Source: DATLSM01 sp963722965
GTDB taxonomy: Bacteria; Actinomycetota; Thermoleophilia; Solirubrobacterales; 70-9
Direction of reading: 5' to 3'
Length of the DNA: 64,000 nt
NCBI GenBank assembly: GCA_963722965.1
Contig: CAVROX010000007.1
Coordinates: forward strand, 1-64,000
Each line of letters opens with the position of its first letter. The stretch's first letter is position 1. The notes under the pieces are model-generated. The model was not told the origin of the DNA. It ran no database searches and worked only from the letters and a program-made list of their open reading frames with translations. A program made the translations under genes and the position numbers. Positions 9,747-19,282 of the stretch are shown here, piece after piece.

Positions 9747-12275
9747 ATGGAGATGAGTTCGACGCTGAGAGGATGGAGGCAGCTGGGATGGCTGATTGTC
9801 GGCGCCCTCGGCACCGCGGGAGTGATCGCCGCCCCGGCGTCAGCGATGTCGACCGGCGGGGTGCTCTCGCCGCGACTGGCCGAGCTGGCCAAGCCGTCGG
9901 TCCGCTCCAAGCCAGAGGCCCAACAGGCGGCGATGCTCAGCGTCGCTGCAGCCGGTCCGGGCAGCTTGCAGCGAGAAGGTGGCCGCGTTCTGGTCGATGT
10001 CCGCTACGCCCACGGTGCCGCCTCGGCTAACGATGCGTTGCGGGCAGCCGGCGCCCGGATCGTCAGCGTGAGCCGATCGCTTCAGACCGTTACCGCAGCC
10101 GCGGCGCCCGGGTCACTTCGTTCTATTGCAGCGGTGCCGGGTGTGCGAGCGGTCACCGAGGTACTGGCGCCCTTGGTCTACGCAGCCGGCGGCTCGGCTG
10201 CTGTCGCCTCGTCCTCGCAGCCTAACTGCGAAGGGGGGTCGGTCGTCTCCGAAGGTATTGGCCAGCTGCACGTCGGGGAAGCTCGCCAGGGTTTTGACCT
10301 CAACGGGAGCGGGGTCACCGTCGGGGCGCTTTCGGACTCGTTCAATACGGCCACCAAGGCAGTGGAAGGAGACCAGGCGATAGCCACCCACGCCGCCGAA
10401 GACGAAGCCAGCGGCGACCTGCCGGGCCCCGCCAATCCCTGCGCCGGCCAGCAGACGCCCGTCCGCGTACTCGAAGACTACGCTCCCAGTGTCGCGGAAG
10501 AAGAATCGACCGATGAGGGGAGGGCGATGCTGCAGACCGTGCACGACGTCGCGCCGGATGCATCGCTCGCTTTCGCCACCGCATTCGGTGGTGAAGAAGT
10601 TTTTGCCAATAACATCGAACGGCTGGCGAGGCCGACCGCCGAAGGAGGCGCTGGCGCCAAGGTGATCGCCGACGACGTCGCCTACTTCGAAGAACCGTTT
10701 TTCCAAGACGGACCGGTCGCGAGCGCGATCAACCGCGTTGTGGCCAGCGGTGTCGAGTACTTCACCGCGGCGGGCAACGACAACCTGTTCGACGCGATGG
10801 GTCACGAAATCGCCTCCTGGGAAGCACCTGAATTCCACGACTCGGGAAGCTGTCCCGCAGCGCTTGAGGGAGTCAAAGAAGCGGGTTATCCGGAACACTG
10901 CATGCAATTCGGACCCTCTGCGCCGGACAACACGTTCGGCATCACCGTTGAACGAGGCGCCACTCTCACCGTCGACCTGCAATGGGCGGAACCCTGGTTT
11001 GGCGTCCACAGCGACCTCGACGTATTCCTCCTTAACTCTGCTGGCAAACCGATTACCGAAGGCGAAGAAGTTGTCGGCAGCGACAACGACAACATCCAAA
11101 CCCAGAAACCGGTCGAGGTATTCCAGTGGGAAAACAAAGCGAAATCGCCCCAGAACGTTGAGCTGGCGATAAACCACTGCTTTGGCGAACTGTGCAATGG
11201 AGAAAAAGAAGTCAACCCAGCCTTGATGCCGCGGCTCAAGGTCGCGCTGCTGGAGAACGGCGGCGGCGTTTCGGAGACCCAGTACCCGACCTCCGCCGAA
11301 GGCGACACGGTCGGGCCGACGATCGTCGGTCACAGCGGTGACGCCAACGCGATCACGGTCGGAGCCGAGCGCTATGACGAAAACTCGGCCCCGGAGCCCT
11401 ACTCATCGCGCGGACCGACCACCCACTACTTCGGGCCGGTCTCGAACACGACCCCGGCTCCTGAAATCCCGGGCGGCGAAACGATCTCCAAGCCTGACCT
11501 GGTGGCCACCGATTGCGGCGCCACTACCTTCTTCGGCTCCTTCGAAGGAGGCGGTTGGAGGTACTGCGGGACCTCGGCCGCCGCTCCCCACGCCGCCGGG
11601 GTAGCGGCCCTGATGTTGCAGTCAGACCCATCGCTCACCGTCGCGCAGGCACGCGCGGCGCTGTCCGCTTCCGCTCAGCCGGTGGGAAGTTTTGGGCCGA
11701 ACGCCGTTGGCGCCGGGCTCCTGGATGCCTTGGGGGCCGTAGCGCGCGTCGCGCTGCCGCCGACGGTCACGATCACCAAGCCACCAGAGGCGGTCAGTCG
11801 AAACCGCAGACCGGCGATCGAATTCACCGCGAACCGGCCGGTGAGCTTCTCCTGCTCGCTCGACGGTGGCACTTCCCAGCCCTGCCTCTCGCCTTTCGTC
11901 CCCGCGGTCCCCCTTGCCGACGGAAGCCACAGATTTGAAGTCAGCGGGGTGGACGTTGCGGGACACCTCGGCAGCAGCTCGGTGTCCTTCGCCGTCGACA
12001 CCAAGCGGCCCAGGGTTTTCTTCCGCGCACACCCCCGCCGGCTAATCCGCACCCGCAAGGCGAGGACGCGGACGAGGTTTCGCCTCGGCTCAAACGACCC
12101 TCGGGTCGGCTTCCTGTGCAGCGTTGACAGAGGTCGTTTCCGCCGTTGCGGACCGCGCCTCTCTCGTTGGTTTTTGCCCGGCAGGCACACCGTGCGGGTC
12201 AAGGCCCGCGATCCGGTCATCAACCTTGAGTCGACCCCTGCGGTTTTCCGCTTCCGGGTCAGGAGGTTGAGCTGA
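9747..12275 (+). CDS. Secreted S8/S53-like serine peptidase with Ig-like tail
   Basis: An 842-residue exported protein. The start is taken at ATG 9747, giving an N-region with Arg, a hydrophobic core and an ASA-type cleavage site near residue 33. The catalytic fold is subtilase-like: Asp197 in GALSDSFN, oxyanion Asn344 in TAAGNDN, and Ser610 in YCGTSAAAPHAAG. Where subtilisins have HGTHVAG, this protein has TDEGRAML (Asp256-Glu257) before HDVAPDASL, so the His is replaced by acid, as in sedolisin-like (S53-like) peptidases. Residues from about 670 to 765 resemble an Ig-like/bacterial surface domain, and the C-terminus is Arg-rich with FRFRVRRLS. It likely acts outside the cell; the substrate is unknown. 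Confidence 0.85.
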   Translation: MEMSSTLRGWRQLGWLIVGALGTAGVIAAPASAMSTGGVLSPRLAELAKPSVRSKPEAQQAAMLSVAAAGPGSLQREGGRVLVDVRYAHGAASANDALRAAGARIVSVSRSLQTVTAAAAPGSLRSIAAVPGVRAVTEVLAPLVYAAGGSAAVASSSQPNCEGGSVVSEGIGQLHVGEARQGFDLNGSGVTVGALSDSFNTATKAVEGDQAIATHAAEDEASGDLPGPANPCAGQQTPVRVLEDYAPSVAEEESTDEGRAMLQTVHDVAPDASLAFATAFGGEEVFANNIERLARPTAEGGAGAKVIADDVAYFEEPFFQDGPVASAINRVVASGVEYFTAAGNDNLFDAMGHEIASWEAPEFHDSGSCPAALEGVKEAGYPEHCMQFGPSAPDNTFGITVERGATLTVDLQWAEPWFGVHSDLDVFLLNSAGKPITEGEEVVGSDNDNIQTQKPVEVFQWENKAKSPQNVELAINHCFGELCNGEKEVNPALMPRLKVALLENGGGVSETQYPTSAEGDTVGPTIVGHSGDANAITVGAERYDENSAPEPYSSRGPTTHYFGPVSNTTPAPEIPGGETISKPDLVATDCGATTFFGSFEGGGWRYCGTSAAAPHAAGVAALMLQSDPSLTVAQARAALSASAQPVGSFGPNAVGAGLLDALGAVARVALPPTVTITKPPEAVSRNRRPAIEFTANRPVSFSCSLDGGTSQPCLSPFVPAVPLADGSHRFEVSGVDVAGHLGSSSVSFAVDTKRPRVFFRAHPRRLIRTRKARTRTRFRLGSNDPRVGFLCSVDRGRFRRCGPRLSRWFLPGRHTVRVKARDPVINLESTPAVFRFRVRRLS

Positions 12276-12392
12276 TCCGGGCTGGTGCCCTCGGCTGCTG
12301 CCCAGCCCGATCGGACGCCCAACACCAGGGCCGACCGGCCCCCGAACACCCCGTTCATCGACCTACACGCCGCGAGGCCTTGAGGGAGACGG

Positions 12393-14519
12393 CTATCCGA
12401 TCAACCGCTCCGCCAAGCCCGAGTGCCGCTCGCCGCTGTCGTCACGGCTAATCGCCAGCGCCAGCGCCGCTGGGTCGCCAACCAGCACGCAGCCGCTGCG
12501 GGCGCGGGTGATCGCGGTATAGACAAGGGGACGGCTGAGCATCCGCGCGTGGGAGCGGTGGCAGACGGCGACCACCACAGGCACCTCGCAACCCTGAGCC
12601 TTGTGGACTGATACCGCGTAGGCAAGCCGCAGGGTCGCCGTCTCGGCGTATGGGATAACCAATGGGTCGCCGCTGTCAGTCTCGACAACGACCACCTCCT
12701 CGGCGGGGTCCTCGGCGCTGAGGAAGACGATCGAGCCGTTCATCAGACCCAACTCGTGGGAGTTACGGGTCTGGATCAGGCGGTCCCCGAGCCTGAAACG
12801 CTCATTTAGCGCCGGTCGGCCGTGCGGGTTGAGCCGCGCCTGCAGGTGCAGGTTGAGTGCATCGATCCCCACCGCCCCCCTGTACATCGGCGCCAGCACC
12901 TGGACTCCGCGGATCGGGTCGATACCGAAGCGCTTCGGTGCCCGCTCGGCGACCACCTCGACCACGGTCTGAAGCGCTCGCTCCGGGCTGGGGCGGTCGA
13001 TGAAAAAGAAGTCGTGCTCCTGGTCCCCCGCGGGTTGTAGGTGCGGGGACCGACCCCGGTTGACCTCGTGGGCGGCGGTGGTGATCATCGATCGCGCCGC
13101 CTGGCGGAAGACCTGACTGAGCCGCACCACCGGGGCGATCCCCGCTTCGATCATGTCCTCGAACGGCTTGCCGGCGCCGATTGGCGGCAGCTGGTCGGCG
13201 TCGCCAACGAAGACGATGTGGGTCGACTCCGCCAGCCCGTCAAGCAGTACCTCGATCAGCCGCAGGTTCAGCATCGAGGCCTCATCCACGACCACGAGAT
13301 CGGCTGGCACGGGGTGATCGGATCGGTGGGTGGGCTCGCGGCCGGGCATCCACTCGATCAAGCGGTGAATCGTCTGCGCATCGCGGCCGGTCGCCTCCTC
13401 CAACCGCCGTGCCGCGCGCCCGGTTGGCGCGCAGAGCGAAACAGTTGCGTTGGCGGCCTCGGCCTCGGCGACGATTGCCTGGGTGCAGACGGTCTTGCCG
13501 ACTCCGGGCCCGCCGGTGATGATCGAAATGCGGGAAGAAAAGGCGCCACGCACCGCCGCCCACTGCTCCTCGGTCAGCTCGGTACCCGGGTTCTCGGGCG
13601 GCGGTGCGTGGCCGAGGTGCGGCTCCGCGCCGGCACGGGCGCGCAGCGTCTGTGCGACGGCGATCTCGCGGGCCTGGGTCGGGCTGCGAAAGACCCGCCC
13701 CTCCTCGACCAGGAGGCCGCGGGTGGCGGCGAGCACATCACAGTCGGGATCGAGGTCAAGCAGCCTCGCCGCCCGCCGGGCCAGCTCTGCGATTGGCAGA
13801 AAGGTGTGTCCCTGCTGCTCTGCCTCCTGGAGGACGAAGATCGCGGCCGCCTGGGCGCGGCGGTCGGACTCCAGCGGAACGCCCGCACCCAGCGCGATCT
13901 TGTCGGCGCGAGCGAAACCCACCCCCTCGACCTCGGTCAGCCGGTATGGGTCCTCGTGCACGATCGCCAAGGCGCTGTCTCCGTAGCGGGTGTGGATCGG
14001 CGCGGCTAGGTGGGCGAGCCCGTGGGGCGCGAGCTGGACGTGCAGGTCGCGAACGGCTCGGCTTGCCTGCCATGACTCGGCCGCCGCCGCCGCTTGCGCG
14101 GCGCTCACCCCCGACAGCGAGCCGAAGATCCTCTGGGGGTCGGCGGCGATCGCCCCGATCACGCCCTCACCGTGCTCCTCGACCAGTCGCTCCGCGCGGG
14201 CTGGGCCGATGTGGCGCAGCGAGGTGAGGTAGGCGATCTGCCCGGCCCGGTCCGCCGGGTCCAGCGGCAACGCCCCCCGCGCCCGAAGCTGGCGCCCATA
14301 ACGGGAGTGGTTCTGCCAGTCGCCACTCACTTCGGCACGGTCTCCAGCCGCGAGGTGGGCGACCGGGCCGACCAGGGCGAATTCCTCGCCGGACCCTGGA
14401 TCCTGCACCTCCAGCACTGCATAGCCGTCCTGATCGGCTCTGAAGATGACGCTCAAGACCTCGACAGTGCCGGAGTAGTTCGCCTCATCGAGGTCAAACA
14501 AAGTCGTTGCATCGCTCAC
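12393..14519 (-). CDS. recD2: RecD-like (RecD2) ATP-dependent DNA helicase
   Basis: A 708-residue SF1B 5'-3' helicase of the RecD2 type, which works in repair without RecBC. The long N-terminal region has the OB-like start and helix-hairpin-helix part (around 90-180). Walker A GGPGVGKT is near 335-342, the Walker B VVVDEASML near 405-413, and the C-terminal SVHKAQGCEVP and VYTAITRARSGCVLVGD blocks carry motifs V-VI. Length fits RecD2 (about 700-750), not RecD of RecBCD. It is divergent from the lipid methyltransferase gene, with 26 bases between starts, so their promoters must overlap the neighbouring coding ends. Confidence 0.95.
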   Translation of the reverse strand: MSDATTLFDLDEANYSGTVEVLSVIFRADQDGYAVLEVQDPGSGEEFALVGPVAHLAAGDRAEVSGDWQNHSRYGRQLRARGALPLDPADRAGQIAYLTSLRHIGPARAERLVEEHGEGVIGAIAADPQRIFGSLSGVSAAQAAAAAESWQASRAVRDLHVQLAPHGLAHLAAPIHTRYGDSALAIVHEDPYRLTEVEGVGFARADKIALGAGVPLESDRRAQAAAIFVLQEAEQQGHTFLPIAELARRAARLLDLDPDCDVLAATRGLLVEEGRVFRSPTQAREIAVAQTLRARAGAEPHLGHAPPPENPGTELTEEQWAAVRGAFSSRISIITGGPGVGKTVCTQAIVAEAEAANATVSLCAPTGRAARRLEEATGRDAQTIHRLIEWMPGREPTHRSDHPVPADLVVVDEASMLNLRLIEVLLDGLAESTHIVFVGDADQLPPIGAGKPFEDMIEAGIAPVVRLSQVFRQAARSMITTAAHEVNRGRSPHLQPAGDQEHDFFFIDRPSPERALQTVVEVVAERAPKRFGIDPIRGVQVLAPMYRGAVGIDALNLHLQARLNPHGRPALNERFRLGDRLIQTRNSHELGLMNGSIVFLSAEDPAEEVVVVETDSGDPLVIPYAETATLRLAYAVSVHKAQGCEVPVVVAVCHRSHARMLSRPLVYTAITRARSGCVLVGDPAALALAISRDDSGERHSGLAERLIG

Positions 14520-14545
14520 GCTTCAAAGCTACTCTGAGCGGGCGG

Positions 14546-15832
14546 ATGCAAAGCACCGGCGGCGTCGCCAATCGCTTCGCGCCGCTTGCGGCGCGACTTG
14601 AGGGCCGCCTCTCCGGCGGTGTCCCGTTCGCGGTGCGCTTCTGGGACGGCAGCGAGTTGCGTCCGGAGGGAGGGGGTAGTGGCGACACCCTTTTGATCCG
14701 GGACTCGCGGGCGCTCGCCTACGTCGTTACGGCGCCCAACCAGCTGGGACTAGGGCGTGCTTGGGTCGCCGGGGACATCGACGTCGACGGCGACCTGGAA
14801 CGTGCATTGCGGGCGGGCGACAGGTTCCGCGACCTGCGTCTCGGCTTTGCTGACAAGCTGGCATCGATGCTCGCTGCCGCCCGCTCCGGGGCGCTTGGCC
14901 TGCACCGTCCGGCTCCGCCCAGCAGTGAGGCGCGCCTCGACGGCCGCCTGCACTCCTTACGCCGCGACCGCGACGCGGTCCGCCATCACTACGACGTCTC
15001 CAACGCCTTCTACCGCCTCGTGCTCGGACCGAGCATGGTCTACTCGTGCGCCTACTTTGCCTCACCGCAGGACAGCCTCGAGGAGGCCCAGGAGCGCAAG
15101 CTCCAGACGATCTGTCGCAAGCTGAGGTTGGCGGCAGGGGAGAGGCTGCTCGACGTCGGCTGTGGGTGGGGTTCGCTGGTCATCCACGCAGCGGTTCACC
15201 ACGGCGCCCGCGCGGTTGGGGTCACGCTCTCGGAGGCCCAGGCAGAGCTTGCCCAGCGGCGGATCAGCGAGGCTGGGGTAGGGCATCGTTGTGAGGTTCG
15301 CGTCCAGGACTACCGCGAAATTGACGATGGCCCCTACGACAAGGTCGCCAGCGTCGGCATGTATGAGCACGTCGGCGCGACTCAGCTCGACCGCTACATG
15401 CGAAGGTTGCGCGATCTGGCTCGCCCGGGCGGCCTCATCCTCAACCACGGGATCGTGCGCTTGGGACGGGGCCCGCGCCGCAAGGACACCTTCATCTGGC
15501 GCTACGTCTTCCCTGACGGCGAGCTGCATCCGGTTGGTCGGGTGGTGAGCTCGATGGAGCGGGCCGGCCTGGAGCTGCGCGACTGCGAGTCGTTGCGCGA
15601 GCACTACGCGCTGACCCTGCACCGCTGGCTTCAGAACCTGGCCGCCAACCGCGACGCAGCGATCGCCGAGGCAGGCGAGGAGAGGGAGCGGATCTGGCGT
15701 CTTTATATGACCGGGTCGGCGCTGGCCTTCGAGCGCGGCGACATCTCCATCCATCAGCTCCTTGCGGTCGTACCGGGCGCCCCGCCGCAGCTACCCCTCG
15801 CCCGTCAGGGCGCCCCCGAGCCGCCCGCTTAG
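14546..15832 (+). CDS. Cyclopropane-fatty-acyl-phospholipid synthase family methyltransferase
   Basis: A 428-residue SAM-dependent enzyme that adds a methylene or methyl group to unsaturated acyl chains of membrane phospholipids. An N-terminal lipid-binding part (1-130) precedes RHHYDVSNAFYRLVLG, the family signature. The SAM loop LLDVGCGWGSLVIHAA is near 200-215 and the VGMYEHVG motif near 270-278. The start is the ATG at 14546; a longer frame reaches back over the recD2 start and is unlikely. The gene ends 4 bases into the convergent cupin gene. Whether the product is a cyclopropane, 10-methyl or mycolic-type modification cannot be told. Confidence 0.93.
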   Translation: MQSTGGVANRFAPLAARLEGRLSGGVPFAVRFWDGSELRPEGGGSGDTLLIRDSRALAYVVTAPNQLGLGRAWVAGDIDVDGDLERALRAGDRFRDLRLGFADKLASMLAAARSGALGLHRPAPPSSEARLDGRLHSLRRDRDAVRHHYDVSNAFYRLVLGPSMVYSCAYFASPQDSLEEAQERKLQTICRKLRLAAGERLLDVGCGWGSLVIHAAVHHGARAVGVTLSEAQAELAQRRISEAGVGHRCEVRVQDYREIDDGPYDKVASVGMYEHVGATQLDRYMRRLRDLARPGGLILNHGIVRLGRGPRRKDTFIWRYVFPDGELHPVGRVVSSMERAGLELRDCESLREHYALTLHRWLQNLAANRDAAIAEAGEERERIWRLYMTGSALAFERGDISIHQLLAVVPGAPPQLPLARQGAPEPPA

Positions 15833-16221
15833 CTCGCCATTGGGTCCGGTTCGCCGAGCTTGGTGATGTCGGGCGCTTCGTAGGCCTTGCCGGCGGTGCC
15901 ACCAAGAACGAGGATTCGGATGCCCTCCTCACCCGGCCACACCTTGCGGGAGATGCCGGGGCCGACCTTGGCGACGTGATCGGGGTCCAGCCGGAAGCGC
16001 TCGCCATCAATCTCGATCTCGCCGCCCCCGCGCAGCGTCACGTAGACCTCCTCTTGTCCGTCCTGCTCATGGTCGTGCATCGGGTAGTTCTCGTAGTTGG
16101 GCGGCATGTCGATGATCTGCATGCCGAAGGATTCGACGCCAAGCTCGGCGCGAGCGCGCTTGAAGCCACCGCCAAATACGGCCTCCATGTCGTCGATTCT
16201 CTTCACGGTGTGAGTGCTCAT
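15829..16221 (-). CDS. Cupin domain protein
   Basis: A 130-residue single-domain cupin. Motif 1 is YPMHDHEQDGQEEVYVTLRG with His49, His51 and Glu57/58 as likely metal ligands; motif 2 is the weaker DPDHVAKVGPGISRKV. The metal-binding pattern suggests an active dioxygenase, isomerase or sensor fold, but small cupins vary too much for a firm role. The N-terminus (THTVKRIDDMEAVFGGGFKR) is typical of actinobacterial cupins of unknown function. It converges with the lipid methyltransferase, overlapping by 4 bases, and follows the decayed PPOX gene on the same strand. Confidence 0.88.
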   Translation of the reverse strand: MSTHTVKRIDDMEAVFGGGFKRARAELGVESFGMQIIDMPPNYENYPMHDHEQDGQEEVYVTLRGGGEIEIDGERFRLDPDHVAKVGPGISRKVWPGEEGIRILVLGGTAGKAYEAPDITKLGEPDPMAS

Positions 16222-16264
16222 TCATCCTCCTCCGGTGGATTTTCTGCGATTGGGCTCACCGATC

Positions 16265-16662
16265 CTACGGGGCCATCTGTTGGACGCGCTCGGGCTCGAC
16301 CTTGACGATCACCCGCTGTTCACCGGGCTGGCACAGGGGGTAATCGTCGACCCCCATCTAGCGCTTGGCGAGTGCGTCGATGTGCTCCTCGGCCCCCTCG
16401 TGCCCTGCTCAGCTGCCCGGCCGCGAATCAGCGGGCTCTCGTAGGGGTTTTCCGGGTTTGGTGATCGAGATCGCTACCCGCGGGTCCCCCGCAGGTTTTC
16501 GGATGCTTCAGCCGACCCTCGACGGCGTTGAAGAGGACCAAGCCGTCCTCGAAGTCGACCACACCGGCGACAGCTGAGGCAGCCGTCCTCCATCACGGAC
16601 GCGAGGTGGGCGACGCTATCTCCGCCGAGCAGATGCTGAGCCGCTGCCGGAATCTCTGCCAT
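16265..16662 (-). pseudogene. Decayed F420/PPOX-class oxidoreductase gene
   Basis: Pieces of one protein can be followed across several frames on the minus strand. It starts MAEIPAAAQHLLGG (16662), then, after a shift near 16580, VVDFEDGLVLFNAVEGRLKH, then DPRVAISITKPGK, then PYESPLIRGRAAEQGT, then AEEHIDALAKR, an in-frame TAG, and MGVDDYPLCQPGEQRVIVK. This is the order of a roughly 135-residue pyridoxamine-phosphate-oxidase-fold, F420-dependent enzyme of the TIGR03618 type. At least three or four indels plus a stop break it. The stop codon makes true decay more likely than read error alone. The gene is on the same strand as the cupin downstream of it. Confidence 0.75.
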
Positions 16663-16737
16663 CTGGACCTCACTGAATCTCGCTCGGTTTTGGCGACTTG
16701 CGCAGCTGACCATTAGCTCCGTCCCTAAACTCGGCTG

Positions 16738-17730
16738 GTGGACCGAGGGCTGCTCGACGGAACGCTCGCCGCTGCCGGCGAGCCTGACTATCGCGCATCC
16801 CAAGTCTGGGAGTGGGTGGCACGGGGAGCACGTTCCTACCGGGAGATGAGCAATCTGCCCGCGACGCTGCGGCAGCGCCTCGCCGTCGATGTGCCTCTCT
16901 CCACGCTCACCGTCCAGGCTGAAGCCAAGGCTGACGACGGAACGGTCAAGGCTCTCTTTCACACCTCCGACGCTCGACCGATCGAGGCGGTGTTGATGCG
17001 CTACCGCGACGGGCGCCGCTCGGTCTGCCTCTCCTCGCAGTCTGGGTGTCCGCTCACCTGCTCGTTCTGCGCCACCGGACAGATGAGCTTCGGACGCAAC
17101 CTGAGCGTCGATGAGATCCTCGATCAGGCGCTCCACTTCCGCCGCATGGAGGCGATAGACCACGTCGTCTTCATGGGGATGGGAGAGCCGACTATGAACC
17201 TCGACGCAGTGCTCCGTGCCTGTGAGAGCCTCCCGGATCTCGGTATAACCCACCGCCGCACCACGATCTCGACGGTGGGTTGGGTGCCTGGCATCGACCG
17301 ACTCACCGACTGTGGCATGCCGGTCGCGCTCGCTCTCTCCCTGCACGCCCCCAACGACGGCCTGCGCTCACAGCTGATGGCGGTCAACGATCGCTACCCG
17401 CTGGCTGAAGTTCTCGCCGCCTGCGAGCGCTACCTTGCCCGCCGTCGCCGCATGGTCTTCGTCGAGTACGTGATGCTCGACGGCGTCAACGACCTTCCCG
17501 GGCACGCCCGCGAGCTCGCCGCCTTGCTGGACTCGCGGACCTACAAGGTCAACCTGATTCCCTACAACCCGACCGGCGCCTACGACGGTTCATCCCAGCA
17601 GAGGATCGAGCGCTTCCGCGCGATCCTCGCGGAACACGGGTTGACGGTCACCGTTCGCCTCACCCGCGGGCGCGAGATCGACGCCGCATGTGGGCAGCTT
17701 GCTGGGGCGAGCACCTCTCCGATGACCTAG
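16738..17730 (+). CDS. rlmN: Dual-specificity 23S rRNA/tRNA adenine-C2 methyltransferase RlmN
   Basis: A 330-residue radical-SAM enzyme that methylates A2503 of 23S rRNA and A37 of some tRNAs. The cluster-binding motif CPLTCSFC gives Cys104, 108 and 111. The two mechanistic Cys of the RlmN/Cfr family are present: Cys97 in SVCLSSQSGC and Cys318 in GREIDAACGQL. The GMGEPTMN motif follows the cluster loop. Start is GTG at 16738. The 3' end is close to the P450 gene, which begins 48 bases after its stop. Confidence 0.96.
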   Translation: MDRGLLDGTLAAAGEPDYRASQVWEWVARGARSYREMSNLPATLRQRLAVDVPLSTLTVQAEAKADDGTVKALFHTSDARPIEAVLMRYRDGRRSVCLSSQSGCPLTCSFCATGQMSFGRNLSVDEILDQALHFRRMEAIDHVVFMGMGEPTMNLDAVLRACESLPDLGITHRRTTISTVGWVPGIDRLTDCGMPVALALSLHAPNDGLRSQLMAVNDRYPLAEVLAACERYLARRRRMVFVEYVMLDGVNDLPGHARELAALLDSRTYKVNLIPYNPTGAYDGSSQQRIERFRAILAEHGLTVTVRLTRGREIDAACGQLAGASTSPMT

Positions 17731-17777
17731 AGCGCCTTCCGGCCGTTTGGCTGCTCAGCCAACTAGCATCCCCGCGG

Positions 17778-19241
17778 ATGTCTGCCGAGACGACAATTTC
17801 TCCCGATCGCCCACCCCGGATGTCGGGCAACCCGTTCCGGCGGCTGGCTGGAGATGTGCGTGCCGAATGGCACGGCCGCGGCCACTTTCCGCCCGGCCCG
17901 AACGACTTCAGCGTCTCCCGAACTCGGCAGATCGTTCGCGACCCGCTGCCGATTCTCCTCTCCAACTATGAAGAGTACGGGCCGATTTTCAGCCTCCGCG
18001 TCCTCCACTCGCGCAGCGTCTTCATGCTTGGGCCGGAGGCCAACCATTTCGTCACCGTCTCCGATCCGCAGAATTTCCACTGGCGCGAGGGCAGCTTCGG
18101 CGATTTGATCCCGTTGCTTGGCGACGGACTGTTGACGATCGACGACAGCTACCACGACCGCGCTCGGGCGATCATGCTGCCGGCGTTTCACCGTGATCAG
18201 ATGATGAGCATGCTGGACTCGATGAGCGCCGAGGCCGAGGCGGCGATCTGCGGCCTGCAGCCCGGGGAGGTGGTCGATATCTACGCTTGGATGCGCAACC
18301 TGGCGATGCGGATTGCGATGCGTTCGCTACTCGGCCTTGACCCCGATGACGCTGGCAAGGGGGCCGGGGCGGCGGAGCACTTCGAGCGCGCCCTCGGCTT
18401 TTACGGGATCGACTTCGCCCTGCGGCTTGTGCGCGGGCCAGGCTCCCCCTGGCGCCGGTTGATCGCCTCGCGTGCGGTCCTCGATGAGATCGTCTTCGGC
18501 GAGATCGCACGCCGCCGCGCGGCGCCGGATCCGCACAACCGCGACATCCTCAGCCTCCTGCTTGCCGCTCGCGGCGAGGCGGGTGAGGCCTTCACCGACC
18601 GCGAGGTGCGTGACCAGGTGATGACCCTGATGTTCGCTGGCCACGACACCTCCACCTCGACCCTGACCTTCATGCTGTATGAGCTCGCGCATCATCCGCA
18701 GGTCCTCGCGCGCCTCCAAGAGGAGCAGGACCAGGTGCTCGGCGGCGCCGTTCCGAGCTTTGATCATCTCGAGCGCGAGATGCCCTACCTCGACATGGTT
18801 CTCGACGAGGTTCTGCGCCTCTACCCGCCCGCTTGGATCGGCCCGCGTCGCGCCGTCCGCGACTTCGAATTCGGAGGCTATCCGGTTCCCAGGGGCGCCT
18901 ACGTCAACTACTGCTCCTGGGCCAGCCACCGCATCCCCGAGGTTTTCCCCGACCCCGAGGCGTTCATTCCCGAGCGCTTTACCCGCGAGCGAAAAGCAGC
19001 GCTGCCGAGGGGCGCCTACGTTCCCTTCGGCGGCGGGCGGCGCATCTGCATCGGCAAGCGTTTCGGCCAGACCGAGGTGAAGCTGGTGGCGACGATGCTG
19101 CTCCAGCGCCTCCGCCTCGATGCGCTGCCCGGCCGCACGATGACCGTGCGCCAGATGCCGACCCTCTCCCCGAAGGGCGGCCTGAAGATGCGAGTGGCGG
19201 AGCGGAGGGCAAACAAAGCGCCTCTCTCAGCTGCGATTTAG
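17778..19241 (+). CDS. Cytochrome P450
   Basis: A 487-residue haem-thiolate monooxygenase. The I-helix oxygen-binding motif AGHDTSTST begins at about 287, the K-helix E-x-x-R lies in DEVLRLYPPAW (about 343-353), and the haem loop FGGGRRICIGKRF places the axial Cys at 424. The PPGPN hinge after the N-terminal helix is preserved as FPPGPND. The start is ATG 17778; a longer frame overlaps rlmN and is unlikely. There is no membrane anchor, so it needs soluble ferredoxin partners, none of which are nearby. The pattern resembles CYP110/CYP102-like fatty-acid or terpenoid oxidisers, but substrate is unknown. Confidence 0.95.
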   Translation: MSAETTISPDRPPRMSGNPFRRLAGDVRAEWHGRGHFPPGPNDFSVSRTRQIVRDPLPILLSNYEEYGPIFSLRVLHSRSVFMLGPEANHFVTVSDPQNFHWREGSFGDLIPLLGDGLLTIDDSYHDRARAIMLPAFHRDQMMSMLDSMSAEAEAAICGLQPGEVVDIYAWMRNLAMRIAMRSLLGLDPDDAGKGAGAAEHFERALGFYGIDFALRLVRGPGSPWRRLIASRAVLDEIVFGEIARRRAAPDPHNRDILSLLLAARGEAGEAFTDREVRDQVMTLMFAGHDTSTSTLTFMLYELAHHPQVLARLQEEQDQVLGGAVPSFDHLEREMPYLDMVLDEVLRLYPPAWIGPRRAVRDFEFGGYPVPRGAYVNYCSWASHRIPEVFPDPEAFIPERFTRERKAALPRGAYVPFGGGRRICIGKRFGQTEVKLVATMLLQRLRLDALPGRTMTVRQMPTLSPKGGLKMRVAERRANKAPLSAAI

Positions 19242-19282
19242 ATCCGAAGGGATTGGTCGTATTCTGGTTGCGTGAGGCGATC

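Noticed and set aside
9335..9910. Long minus-strand frame (191 codons) and plus-strand frames between csp and the protease
   Set aside because: Composition is Ser/Pro/Arg mixed with no domain; it overlaps both real gene starts, and codon third positions are not GC-biased.
10113..11333. 406-codon minus-strand frame opposite the protease
   Set aside because: Antisense shadow; the plus strand has active-site motifs.
13041..14009. 322-codon plus-strand frame opposite recD2
   Set aside because: Antisense shadow of a helicase with all motifs on the minus strand.
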